From: Streptomyces fructofermentans
GTDB lineage: Bacteria; Actinomycetota; Actinomycetes; Streptomycetales; Streptomycetaceae
Direction of reading: 5' to 3'
DNA: 64,000 nt
NCBI RefSeq assembly: GCF_014651055.1
Contig: NZ_BMWD01000006.1
Coordinates: 9,792-73,791, forward strand
In this document: one piece after another, positions 44,276 to 52,932 of the stretch
Layout: every line of letters starts with the position of its first letter
Position numbering within the stretch: the first letter of the stretch is position 1
The notes under the pieces: generated by a model
The model's input: the letters and a program-made list of their open reading frames with translations, nothing else
Told to the model about the DNA's origin: nothing
Databases searched by the model: none
Position numbers and translations under genes: made by a program

Positions 44276-44337
44276 CAGACCTTACGGTCAGGGGGCCGTG
44301 CGGCGCGCACGGCCTCGGGCCCGTCCAGACCTTACGG
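44276..44337. repeat. Direct repeat CAGACCTTACGG
   Basis: Two exact 12-bp copies (44276-44287, 44326-44337), 50 bp apart, in the divergent promoter region. Possibly regulator binding sites; not assigned. Confidence 0.5.
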
Positions 44338-44432
44338 CCGACGGCCCGCCCCGCTCGCCCCCTCGCACAACTCGCTTCCCCCCGCGGTCTTGTCCGATCC
44401 GCTGCTCAGAGGCTAGCTTCTCCTTGTGTAGA

Positions 44433-44440
44433 AAGCGCTT
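44433..44440. promoter_or_regulatory. Candidate LacI operator, AAGCGCTT
   Basis: Within GAAAGCGCTTGC, a CG-centred palindrome typical of LacI operators, 94 bp upstream of the dehydrogenase start and 268 bp from the LacI start. Confidence 0.6.
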
Positions 44441-44533
44441 GCTGCGACGCGTGCCGGTGCACGGAGCCCGCCGGACACCCGGGTTCCACCGGCGGGGCGT
44501 ACGCGGCGCGGGGACGCGTACGAAGGGAATGAC

Positions 44534-45685
44534 GTGACACGCAAGACGGTGCGCATCGCCATGAACGGCGTGACGGGACGCATGGGTTACCGCCAGCATC
44601 TCGTCCGGTCGATCCTGGCCCTGCGCGAGCAGGGCGGCCTCGCCCTCGGCGACGGCACCGTGCTGTGGCCCGAACCGGTCCTCGTCGGCCGGCGCGAGCA
44701 CGCCCTGCGGGAGATCGCCGCCCGGCACGGCCTCGCGCACTGGTCCACGGACCTCGACGCCGTGCTCGCCGACCCCGCCGTCGACATCTACTTCGACGCA
44801 CAGGTCACCTCCGCCCGCGAGGAGGCCCTCACGGGGGCGATCGCGGCCGGAAAGCACGTCTACACGGAGAAGCCGACCGCGACCGGTCTCGACGGAGCCC
44901 TGCGGCTGGCCCGGCTGGCCGACGCGAAGGGCATCAAGCACGGCGTCGTCCAGGACAAGCTCTTCCTGCCGGGCCTGCTGAAGCTCAAGCGGCTCGTGGA
45001 CGGCGGCTTCTTCGGCCGGATCCTCTCCGTGCGCGGCGAGTTCGGCTACTGGGTCTTCGAGGGCGACTGGCAGTCCGCGCAGCGCCCGTCCTGGAACTAC
45101 CGCGCGCAGGACGGCGGAGGCATCGTCGTCGACATGTTCCCGCACTGGGAGTACGTCCTGCACGAGCTGTTCGGCCGGGTGAGGTCGGTCCAGGCGCTGA
45201 CCGCCACGCACATCCCGCAGCGCTGGGACGAGCAGGCCAAGCCGTACGACGCCACCGCCGACGACGCCGCGTACGGCATCTTCGAGCTCGAAGGCGGCGC
45301 GATCGCCCAGATCAACTCCTCCTGGGCCGTGCGCGTCCACCGCGACGAACTCGTCGAGTTCCAGGTCGACGGCACCGAGGGCTCGGCCGTCGCGGGCCTG
45401 CGCACCTGCCGGGTCCAGCACCGCAGCGCCACCCCCAAACCGGTGTGGAACCCCGACGTCCCGGCCACCGAGGCCTTCCGCGGCCAGTGGCAGGAGGTCC
45501 CGGACAACGCGGAGTTCGACAACGGCTTCAAGGCCCAGTGGGAGCTGTTCCTGCGGCACGTCCACACCGGTGCCCCCTACCACTGGGACCTCCTCGCGGG
45601 CGCCCGCGGCGTCCAGCTCGCCGAACTCGGCCTGAGGTCCTCGGCCGAGGGCCGCCGCTTCGACGTACCGGAGATCTCCCTGTGA
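44534..45685 (+). CDS. Gfo/Idh/MocA-family dehydrogenase
   Basis: A 383-residue NAD(P)-dependent sugar oxidoreductase. The Rossmann glycine motif GVTGRMG is at 12-18, and the EKPTATG motif with the catalytic-area Lys is at 112-118. The C-terminal alpha/beta domain has GGIVVDMFPHWEY. The GTG at 44534 follows GAAGGGAATGAC. It is the first gene of an operon with a DUF993 protein and an isomerase, each overlapping by 4 bp. It should oxidise the ring or chain hydroxyl of the module's sugar or polyol; the substrate is unknown. Confidence 0.88.
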   Translation: MTRKTVRIAMNGVTGRMGYRQHLVRSILALREQGGLALGDGTVLWPEPVLVGRREHALREIAARHGLAHWSTDLDAVLADPAVDIYFDAQVTSAREEALTGAIAAGKHVYTEKPTATGLDGALRLARLADAKGIKHGVVQDKLFLPGLLKLKRLVDGGFFGRILSVRGEFGYWVFEGDWQSAQRPSWNYRAQDGGGIVVDMFPHWEYVLHELFGRVRSVQALTATHIPQRWDEQAKPYDATADDAAYGIFELEGGAIAQINSSWAVRVHRDELVEFQVDGTEGSAVAGLRTCRVQHRSATPKPVWNPDVPATEAFRGQWQEVPDNAEFDNGFKAQWELFLRHVHTGAPYHWDLLAGARGVQLAELGLRSSAEGRRFDVPEISL

Positions 45686-46836
45686 CGATCCGACTGCCCG
45701 GCGCGGCCGGTGGACTGCGCGAGTACGTCCCGCGCGCCGAACCCCTCGCCGTCCCCGCCGGCGCCCCCCTCGCCTCCCGCACGGTCTTCTCCGCGGCCCA
45801 CGTCGTCGCCGATCCGCGCGCCGACGTCTCACCGGACTCGGCGGCCGCCGTCGACTGGGACGCCACGCTCGCCTTCCGGCGCCACCTGTGGTCCCACGGC
45901 CTCGGGGTCGCCGAGGCCATGGACACGGCCCAGCGCGGGATGGGCCTGGACTGGCCGGTCGCCGCCGAGCTGATCAGGCGCTCCGCCGCCGAGGCCCGGG
46001 CGGAGGGCGGGCGCATCGCCTGCGGCGCGGGCACCGACCAACTGCCCGGACCCGCCTCGCCCGACGCCGTGCGCGCCGCCTACGAGGAGCAGCTCGCCGT
46101 CGTGGAGGAGGCGGGCGCGCAGCCCGTCCTGATGGCCTCCCGCGCCCTGTGCGCGGCGGCCGCGGGCCCCGAGGACTACCTGTCGGTCTACGGCCGTCTG
46201 CTGCGGCAGTCCGCCGGACCCGTGGTCCTGCACTGGCTCGGCCCGATGTTCGACCCGGCCCTCGCGGGCTACTGGGGCTCGGAGGACCTCGACAAGGCCA
46301 CCGAGACCTTCCTGGAGATCGTCGCGGCCCACCCCGACAAGGTGGACGGCGTCAAGGTGTCGCTGCTGGACGCCCGGCGGGAGGTCGACCTGCGCCGCCG
46401 CCTCCCCCGGGGCGTGCGCTGCTACACGGGCGACGACTTCAACTACCCCGAGCTGATCGCGGGCGACGAGCGCGGCTTCAGCCACGCCCTGCTCGGCATC
46501 TTCGACCCGCTGGGCCCGCTCGCCGCACGGGCCGTACGTGCCCTGGACACGGGTGACGTGCGGGGGTTCCGCGAACTGCTGGACCCCACCGTCGAGTTGT
46601 CCCGCCACCTCTTCGAGAGCCCGACCCGCTTCTACAAGACGGGAGTGGTCCTGCTGGCCTGGCTCGCGGGCCACCAGACGCACTTCACCATGGTCGGCGG
46701 CCTCCAGTCGGCCCGCTCGCTGCCGCACCTCGCCCGCGCCTACGAACTCGCCGACGGGCTGGGCCTGTTCCCCGACCCGGCGCTCGCGGAGGCCCGCATG
46801 AAGAACCTGCTCTCCCTGCACGGAGTGAACCAGTGA
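45682..46836 (+). CDS. DUF993 (dihydrodipicolinate-synthase-like) protein
   Basis: A 384-residue member of the DUF993 family, related to the DapA/aldolase TIM barrels. The GTG start overlaps the upstream stop (GTGA). Features include a beta-alpha-barrel pattern with GPVVLHWLGPMFDPALAGYWGS and KVDGVKVSLLD, where a barrel Lys (in DGVKVS) is the natural candidate for a Schiff-base residue. No experimental role is known to me. With a dehydrogenase and an isomerase in the same operon, an aldol-cleavage or dehydration step is a reasonable inference. Confidence 0.82.
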   Translation: MTIRLPGAAGGLREYVPRAEPLAVPAGAPLASRTVFSAAHVVADPRADVSPDSAAAVDWDATLAFRRHLWSHGLGVAEAMDTAQRGMGLDWPVAAELIRRSAAEARAEGGRIACGAGTDQLPGPASPDAVRAAYEEQLAVVEEAGAQPVLMASRALCAAAAGPEDYLSVYGRLLRQSAGPVVLHWLGPMFDPALAGYWGSEDLDKATETFLEIVAAHPDKVDGVKVSLLDARREVDLRRRLPRGVRCYTGDDFNYPELIAGDERGFSHALLGIFDPLGPLAARAVRALDTGDVRGFRELLDPTVELSRHLFESPTRFYKTGVVLLAWLAGHQTHFTMVGGLQSARSLPHLARAYELADGLGLFPDPALAEARMKNLLSLHGVNQ

Positions 46837-47669
46837 GCGTCCAGGACCTCTCCCGCTTCAGCATCAACCAGATGACCGTGAAACAGCTTCCGCTGCCCGA
46901 ACTGGTCGACTCCTGCCTGGCGTTGGGGGTCCGGAGCGCCGGCCTTTGGCGCGAACCCGTCCGGGCGTACGGCGTCACGGCGACGGCACGGCTGTTCCGC
47001 GACGCGGGCCTCACGGTGACGACCCTGTGCCGCGGCGGCTTCCTCACGGCCCCGGACCCGGCCGGGCGCGCTCGGGCGCTCGACGACAACCGCCGGGCCG
47101 TGGACGAGGCCGCGGCTCTCGGCACCGACACGCTCGTCCTCGTCTCGGGCGGCCTCCCGGCGGGCTCCAAGGACCTGCGAGGGGCCCGGGAGCGCGTCGC
47201 CGAGGCCCTGGCCGAGCTGGGCCCGTACGCCGAGGCGCGCGGGGTGCGGCTGGCCGTCGAGCCGCTCCACCCGATGTACGCGTCCGACCGCTGCGTGGTC
47301 TCCACCCTCGCCCAGGCCCTGGACCTGGCGGAGCGCTTCCCCGCCCAGCAGGTCGGGGTGACCGTGGACACGTACCACGTGTGGTGGGACGACAACGCGC
47401 CCGCGCAGATCGCCCGGGCCGGCGCCGGCGGCCGCATCCACTCCTTCCAGCTCGCCGACTGGACGACCCCGCTGCCCGCCGGCGTCCTCGACGGGCGCGG
47501 GCAGATCGGCGACGGTTCGATCGACATGCGCGCGTGGAGGGCGCTCGTCGAGGCGGCCGGCTACACCGGCCCCATCGAGGTCGAGCTGTTCAACGACGCC
47601 CTGTGGGCCCGGGACGGGCGGGAGGTCCTGGCGGAGACGGCCGCCCGGTTCCTGGAGCACGCCGCCTGA
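46833..47669 (+). CDS. TIM-barrel sugar isomerase/epimerase
   Basis: A 278-residue xylose-isomerase-like protein. Recognisable metal-site segments are LAVEPLHPMY (Glu), VGVTVDTYHVWWD (Asp, His), RIHSFQLADW and GPIEVELFND (Glu). The GTG start overlaps the DUF993 stop by 4 bp. Last gene of the operon. A long hairpin at 47901-47934 lies about 230 bp downstream. It presumably interconverts the keto-sugar or its phosphate made by the dehydrogenase. Confidence 0.87.
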   Translation: MSVQDLSRFSINQMTVKQLPLPELVDSCLALGVRSAGLWREPVRAYGVTATARLFRDAGLTVTTLCRGGFLTAPDPAGRARALDDNRRAVDEAAALGTDTLVLVSGGLPAGSKDLRGARERVAEALAELGPYAEARGVRLAVEPLHPMYASDRCVVSTLAQALDLAERFPAQQVGVTVDTYHVWWDDNAPAQIARAGAGGRIHSFQLADWTTPLPAGVLDGRGQIGDGSIDMRAWRALVEAAGYTGPIEVELFNDALWARDGREVLAETAARFLEHAA

Positions 47670-48060
47670 GCGCCGGGCACAGGCGCCGCCGCGGGGGGCG
47701 GACCCCTCCCGGGCCCGGGGTCGGCCGCGGAGGCGGGCTCCGGAGAGGGCCCGCACGCCCGGATCGGGGCCCGATCGCGGAGCCCCGGAAAAAAGTCCGC
47801 GGAGCCGTGCAACCCTCTCCGCACTCCGTGGGTCGTACTTGGCATCAGGACTTCTGGAGGGGATCTGGGGGGATCGCGGGGTTCTGATGGGGAGGGAAAC
47901 CGAGGGGGCCCGGTCGACGGACCGGGCCCCCTCGAAGCTTGTCCGGACCCGGACGGACCTGGACCCGGACCCGGACAATGACCGACGGAAACCCGGCACC
48001 GGACGGAGCCCGACCGGTCGGAACCCGGCACCGGACGGACCCGCCCGGCGCCGCGGCGGG
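47670..48060. other. Gap between convergent isomerase and rbsD
   Basis: 391 bases. It holds the 15-bp hairpin terminator, then short GGACCCGGAC and GGAACCCGGCACCGGACGGA repeats up to the rbsD stop. No gene seen. Confidence 0.65.
47901..47934. terminator. Strong hairpin terminator
   Basis: CGAGGGGGCCCGGTC (47901-47915) and GACCGGGCCCCCTCG (47920-47934) form a perfect 15-bp stem with a 4-base loop, between two convergent operons. Confidence 0.88.
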
Positions 48061-48453
48061 TCAGAAGAAGACGCCGCAGCGCAGCAGCACATTCGCGTAC
48101 GGACGCGCCTCGCCGGTCCGCACGATCAGCCGGGCTCCCGCCGAACGGGCCTTCAACTCCTCGTGGGAGACGTGGTCCAGGGACCCCGGGAAGCGGGCCG
48201 ACAGCAGGGCCGCGGCCTCAGGGTTGGCCTCGCGCGTCTCCGCGGCCGCCGTCGCGCCCTCCACGACCAGCTCGTCCAGCAGGCCGTCCAGCACCTCCGC
48301 GAACGACGGCACCCCGGCCCGGAACGCCAGGTCCACCACCCGGGGTCCGGCCGGGATCGGCATGCCCGCGTCGCAGACCAGCACACCGTCGCCGTGGCCG
48401 AGTTCGGCCAGCGCCCCCGCCAGATGGCGGTTGAGTATCCCGGCCTTCTTCAC
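48061..48453 (-). CDS. rbsD: D-ribose pyranase
   Basis: A 130-residue RbsD. It interconverts the pyranose and furanose forms of ribose, so that ribokinase receives its substrate. The order of motifs follows the E. coli protein closely: KKAGILNRH with the catalytic His near 10, VCDAGMPIP (31-39), GVPSF and PYANVLLRCGVFF at the end. The GTG at 48453 overlaps the rbsK stop by 4 bp. Last gene of the rbs operon. Confidence 0.93.
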   Translation of the reverse strand: MKKAGILNRHLAGALAELGHGDGVLVCDAGMPIPAGPRVVDLAFRAGVPSFAEVLDGLLDELVVEGATAAAETREANPEAAALLSARFPGSLDHVSHEELKARSAGARLIVRTGEARPYANVLLRCGVFF

Positions 48454-49349
48454 AGCGCGGCCACCTCCTCGGCGGTGGGGAAGGACGCCTGGGCGCCCTC
48501 CCGGGTGACGGCCACGGCCCCGACCCGCGCCGCGTACGCGGCCGCGTCGGCGAGCCGCTCCCCGGCACCCAGCCGCCAGGCCAGCGCCGCGGTGAAGGAG
48601 TCGCCCGCGCCCGTCGTGTCCACGGCGTCCACCCGGACCGCAGGGACCAGGACCGCGCCGGCGGAGTCGGCGACCAGCGCGCCCTCCCCGCCCAGCGTGA
48701 CGACCACCGAGCGCGGACCGAGCGCGAGCAGCGCCTCGGCCCACCGTCCGGGTGTGTCGCCCGCGTCCGCGCCGAGCAGCACCCGTGCCTCGTGCTCGTT
48801 GACGATCAGCGGGTCGCAGGCCGCCAGCACCGCGGGCGGCAGCGGCCGCGGCGGCGAGGGGTTGAGTACGAAACGGCTGCCCGCGGGCAGGGTCCGTACG
48901 ACCTCCTCGACCGTCTCCAGGGGGATCTCCAGCTGGGCCGACACGACCCGCGCCGAGCCCAGCAGCGGCGCCGCGGCCCGGACGTCGTCCGGGGTGAGCC
49001 GTCCGTTGGCGCCCGGCGACACGACGATGCTGTTGTCGCCCGACGGGTCCACGGTGATCAGCGCGACCCCGGTGGGCGCCCCGCCGACCAGGACGCCGGC
49101 CGTGTCGACCCCCGCCGCCCGCTGCGAGTCGAGCAGCAGGGTGCCGTGCGCGTCGTCGCCGACCCGGGCCAGCAGGGCCGTGCGCGCCCCGAGCCGGGCG
49201 GCGGCGACCGCCTGGTTGGCGCCCTTGCCGCCCGGGTGGAGGGCCAGGTCGGTGCCGAGCACGGTCTCCCCGGCACCGGGCCGCCGCTCGACGCCGATGA
49301 CCAGGTCGGCGTTGGCCGACCCCACGACCAGCAGGTCGTACTCGTACAT
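48450..49349 (-). CDS. rbsK: Ribokinase
   Basis: A 299-residue PfkB-family kinase, making ribose 5-phosphate from ribose and ATP. The N-terminal signature GGKGANQA is at 40-47, NxxE is N184-E187 and the C-terminal DTTGAGDSF has the base D250. The ATG is at 49349. A 78-bp gap separates it from the upstream permease fusion, and it overlaps rbsD by 4 bp. Confidence 0.95.
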   Translation of the reverse strand: MYEYDLLVVGSANADLVIGVERRPGAGETVLGTDLALHPGGKGANQAVAAARLGARTALLARVGDDAHGTLLLDSQRAAGVDTAGVLVGGAPTGVALITVDPSGDNSIVVSPGANGRLTPDDVRAAAPLLGSARVVSAQLEIPLETVEEVVRTLPAGSRFVLNPSPPRPLPPAVLAACDPLIVNEHEARVLLGADAGDTPGRWAEALLALGPRSVVVTLGGEGALVADSAGAVLVPAVRVDAVDTTGAGDSFTAALAWRLGAGERLADAAAYAARVGAVAVTREGAQASFPTAEEVAAL

Positions 49350-49427
49350 GCGCTGTCTCCGTCCAGAAGTGGGGTGGGGCGGGGCGGGGGAGCGGCAGCC
49401 GCCGCCCCGCCCCGCGGTGTCCGTCGG

Positions 49428-51377
49428 TCAGCCGCCGAACCCGGCCACGTTCTGCGACGTGACCACCTTCACCGGAACCTTCACCGTCGCGTCGACCTTC
49501 TTGCCGTCGGCCGCCCGCAGCGCGTTCTCCACCGCGATCCGGCCGAGTTCCTTGGGCTGCTGGGCCACGGACGCGTACAGCGTGCCCGCCTCGACGGCCT
49601 TCAGCCCGTCCGGCGTGCCGTCGAAGCCGATGACCTGGACCGACTTTCCGGCCTTGGAGCCCAGGGCCTTGATCGCGCCGAGCGCCATCTCGTCGTTCTC
49701 GGCGAAGACGCCCTGCACGTCGGGGTGTGCCTGGAGCAGGTTCGTCATCACGTCGAGGCCCTTGGTGCGGTCGAAGTCGGCGGGCTGCCTGGCGACCACC
49801 TTGATGCCCGGGTAGGCCTTCAGGCCCTCCTGGAATCCCGCGCCGCGCTCCCGGCTCGCCGACGTGCCGGCCAGTCCCTGGAGGATCACGATCCGGCCCT
49901 TGCCGCCCAGCTTCTCGGCGAGTGCCTCGGCGCCGAGCCTGCCGCCCTCGACGTTGTCGGAGGCGACCAGCGCCGCCGTCTTCGCCTTGTTGACGCCCCG
50001 GTCGACCCCGATCACGGGGATGTCGGCCTTGTTCGCGGACCGTACGGAGGGACCCGCCGCGTCCGAGTCCACCGGGTTGACGACGATCGAGTCGACGCCC
50101 TCACTGGTGAAGTTCTGGAGCTGGTTGGCCTGCTGCGAGGCGTCGTTCTGCGCGTCCGTGACGGTCAGGTCCACGCCGGCCTTCTTGGCCTCGGCCTGCG
50201 CGCCCGCCTTGATCTGCACGAAGAAGGGGTTGTTGAGCGTGGACAGCGACAGGCCCACCTTCTGCTTCGTACCGGACGAGCCGTTGTTCACCAGGGTCAG
50301 GCCGCCCACGACCGCTGCCGCGAGGACCAGCGCGAGCGCGTACTTGAGCCGTTGCGGGCCCTTTCGGGCCGGGGAGGTCCCGGCCGCGACGGGTGTCGCC
50401 CCGGCCTTGCGCCGCAGGGTGTCCATCAGCACCGCCAGCGCGATGACGACGCCGATGACGACCTGCTGCCAGAACGCCGACACGGACAGCAGGTTGAGGC
50501 CGTTGCGCAGCACCGCCAGGATCAGCGCGCCGATCAGGGTGCCCGAGGCCTTGCCCGTGCCGCCCGCGAGGGAGGCACCGCCGATGACGACCGCCGCGAT
50601 GGCGTCGAGCTCGTAGCCCTGGGCGGCCTGCGGCTGCGCCGAGGAGAGCCGGGAGGCGAGCACGATGCCGGCCGCGGCCGCGAAGAGGCCGGACAGCGCG
50701 TAGATCACGAGCTTCTGCCGCTTGACCCGCAGTCCGGAGAGGCGGGCGGCCTCCTCGTTGCCTCCGATGGCGTACATGGACCGGCCGATGTAGGTACGAC
50801 CCAGGATCAGGGCCGTGAGCAGGCCCATGAAGATCATCACCAGGACCGGTACCGGCAGCCAGCCGCCCAGCGTGTCGCCGAGGTGGGAGACCGAGTCCGG
50901 GAAGGCGATCGGGCTGCCCTGCGAGATGACCAGGGACAGGCCTCGGCCCACCGACAGCATGGCCAGCGTCGCGATGAACGGCGGCAGCTTCCCGTAGGAG
51001 ATCAGCACGCCGTTGATGAGACCGCACGCGATGCCCGTCGCGACGGCGAGGAGCACCGCGATCCAGACGGGTACTCCCTGCGAGGTCGCCGACCACGCGA
51101 GCACGGTGGCGGACAGGGCCGCGACGGAGCCGACCGACAGGTCGATGCCCGCCGAGACGATCACGAAGGTCACACCGAAGGCGAGGATGGCCGTCACGGC
51201 CGCCTGGACGCCGATGTTGAGGAGGTTGTCCGTCGTCAGGAAGTCGCCGGACAGGGCCGACATCGCGATGACGAGGATGATGAGCGCGGTGAGCGCGCCG
51301 TTGTCGAGCAGCAGTCTGCGCAGTCCGCCCGCGGCGCCCTTCGCGCCCGGTGCGTTCTTGAGCGTGTCAGTGGCCAC
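49428..51377 (-). CDS. Fused ribose ABC permease-binding protein (RbsC-RbsB)
   Basis: A 649-residue fusion. Residues 1-322 are a CUT2 permease (RbsC-like; AGIDLSVGS, GGNEEAARLSG, GGASLAGGTGK). After a basic linker (about 323-344) one extra hydrophobic segment (345-363) leads to a sugar-binding domain (about 372-649; VGLSLSTLNNPFF ... VIGFDGTPDG). The binding domain has no lipobox or own signal, so it is membrane-tethered by the extra helix. The GTG at 51377 has GGAG 8 bases upstream and overlaps rbsA by 11 bp; an ATG at 51404 is the alternative. It serves with RbsA in ribose uptake. Confidence 0.92.
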   Translation of the reverse strand: MATDTLKNAPGAKGAAGGLRRLLLDNGALTALIILVIAMSALSGDFLTTDNLLNIGVQAAVTAILAFGVTFVIVSAGIDLSVGSVAALSATVLAWSATSQGVPVWIAVLLAVATGIACGLINGVLISYGKLPPFIATLAMLSVGRGLSLVISQGSPIAFPDSVSHLGDTLGGWLPVPVLVMIFMGLLTALILGRTYIGRSMYAIGGNEEAARLSGLRVKRQKLVIYALSGLFAAAAGIVLASRLSSAQPQAAQGYELDAIAAVVIGGASLAGGTGKASGTLIGALILAVLRNGLNLLSVSAFWQQVVIGVVIALAVLMDTLRRKAGATPVAAGTSPARKGPQRLKYALALVLAAAVVGGLTLVNNGSSGTKQKVGLSLSTLNNPFFVQIKAGAQAEAKKAGVDLTVTDAQNDASQQANQLQNFTSEGVDSIVVNPVDSDAAGPSVRSANKADIPVIGVDRGVNKAKTAALVASDNVEGGRLGAEALAEKLGGKGRIVILQGLAGTSASRERGAGFQEGLKAYPGIKVVARQPADFDRTKGLDVMTNLLQAHPDVQGVFAENDEMALGAIKALGSKAGKSVQVIGFDGTPDGLKAVEAGTLYASVAQQPKELGRIAVENALRAADGKKVDATVKVPVKVVTSQNVAGFGG

Positions 51378-52932
51378 GGGGGTTCTCCACTTCGGTAGCG
51401 GCATCGGTGGGGGTCGATGCGGGGGGTGGCGCGGGTGATGTCGCGGGGGTGCTGACGGCCAGGGCCATCACCGAGTCCTGGGTCGCCTCGTCGGCCGACA
51501 GCTCGCCGGCGATCCGGCCCTGGGCCATCACCAGCACGCGGTCGCTCATGCCGAGCACCTCGGGCAGGTCGCTGGAGATCATCAGGACGGCGTGCCCGGC
51601 GGACGTCAGCTCGTTGATCAGCTGGTAGATCTCGACCTTGGCGCCGACGTCGATGCCGCGCGTGGGCTCGTCGAGGATCAGCACGCGGGTGTCGGCGAGC
51701 AGCCACTTGCCGATGACGACCTTCTGCTGGTTGCCGCCGGAGAGCGTGCGCACCTGCTGGCCGATCCCGGCCATCCGCACGTTGAGCTGTGCGGCGATCC
51801 GGGCGGCGGCCGTCCGCTGGCCCTTGAGGTCGACGAACCCGCCGCGGGTCGCCGAACGCAGGGTGACCAGCCCGAGGTTCTCCTCGACGGAGGCGTCCAG
51901 CAGCAGCCCCTGGCCCTTGCGGTCCTCGGGCACCAGCCCGATGCCCGCGGTCATGGCCGCGCCCACGTCGTGGCGGGGCAGCCGGGTCCCTTCGACGGCG
52001 ACCGAGCCGCTGTCGTACGGATCGGCCCCGAAGACCGCCCGGGCGACCTCGGTGCGGCCCGCGCCGACCAGGCCGGCGATGCCGACGACCTCGCCGGCCC
52101 GCACCTCGAAGCCGATGTCGTGGAAGACGCCGTCGCGGGTCAGGCCCTCCACCGTGAGCAGGGCAGCTCCGGCGTCGGCCCGCTCCCTCGGGTACTGCTG
52201 CTCGATGGAGCGCCCGACCATGAGGCGTACGAGTTCGTCCTCGGGCGTCGACGCGGGGACCTGGCCGACACTCCGGCCGTCCCGGATCACCGTGACGCGG
52301 TCGCCCAGGGCGGCGATCTCCTCCAGGTGGTGCGTGATGAAGACGACGCCGACGCCGTCCTCGCGCAGGCCGCGCACGATCCGGAAGAGCTTGTCGACCT
52401 CACCGGAGGTGAGCACGGCCGTCGGCTCGTCCATGATCAGGACGCGGGCGTCCAGGCTCAGGGCCTTCGCGATCTCGACCATCTGGAGCCGGGCGATGCC
52501 CAGTTCGCGCACCCGGGCCCGGGGGGAGACGTCCACCCCGACCCGTTCCAGGAGCTCCGCGGCGCCGGCCTCCATCGCCCCGCGGTCGATCAGGCCGAAG
52601 CGGCGCGGCTGGCGGCCCAGGAAGATGTTCTCGGCGACCGTCAGGTCGGGCACCAGGTTGAACTCCTGGTAGATCGTGGCGATCCCGAGGCGCTCGGCGT
52701 CCTGGGCGCCGTGGATGCGGACCTCCTCGCCGCCGACGACGATCCGTCCCGAGTCGGGCCGGTAGGCCCCGGACAGCATCTTGATCAGGGTGCTCTTGCC
52801 CGCTCCGTTCTCACCGAGCAGGACATGCACCTCGCCGCGGCGCAGGTCGAAGTCGACGCTGTCGAGCGCGACCACTCCGGGGAAGGTCTTCCTCATCCCC
52901 TCGATGCGCAGCAGCTCGTCCGGATCGCTCAC
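51367..52932 (-). CDS. rbsA: Ribose ABC transporter ATPase
   Basis: A 521-residue CUT2-type ATPase with two nucleotide-binding domains in one chain. The first has a normal Walker A (GENGAGKST, about 39-47) but a degenerate signature (LGIARLQM). The second has a degenerate Walker A (GLVGAGRTE) and a normal signature (LSGGNQQK). Both Walker B motifs read DEPT. This is the usual RbsA/XylG layout. The GTG at 52932 overlaps the rbsR stop by 4 bp. The C-terminal tail is Pro/Thr-rich. Confidence 0.94.
   Translation of the reverse strand: MSDPDELLRIEGMRKTFPGVVALDSVDFDLRRGEVHVLLGENGAGKSTLIKMLSGAYRPDSGRIVVGGEEVRIHGAQDAERLGIATIYQEFNLVPDLTVAENIFLGRQPRRFGLIDRGAMEAGAAELLERVGVDVSPRARVRELGIARLQMVEIAKALSLDARVLIMDEPTAVLTSGEVDKLFRIVRGLREDGVGVVFITHHLEEIAALGDRVTVIRDGRSVGQVPASTPEDELVRLMVGRSIEQQYPRERADAGAALLTVEGLTRDGVFHDIGFEVRAGEVVGIAGLVGAGRTEVARAVFGADPYDSGSVAVEGTRLPRHDVGAAMTAGIGLVPEDRKGQGLLLDASVEENLGLVTLRSATRGGFVDLKGQRTAAARIAAQLNVRMAGIGQQVRTLSGGNQQKVVIGKWLLADTRVLILDEPTRGIDVGAKVEIYQLINELTSAGHAVLMISSDLPEVLGMSDRVLVMAQGRIAGELSADEATQDSVMALAVSTPATSPAPPPASTPTDAATEVENPRGH

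Larger units (their letters stand above)
44166..44533. other. Divergent promoter region of the DUF993 operon
   Basis: 368 bases with no gene seen. It contains the CAGACCTTACGG direct repeats and the AAGCGCTT operator candidate. GC falls near 44400-44450 (TAGCTTCTCCTTGTGTAG), where the promoter probably lies. Confidence 0.6.
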
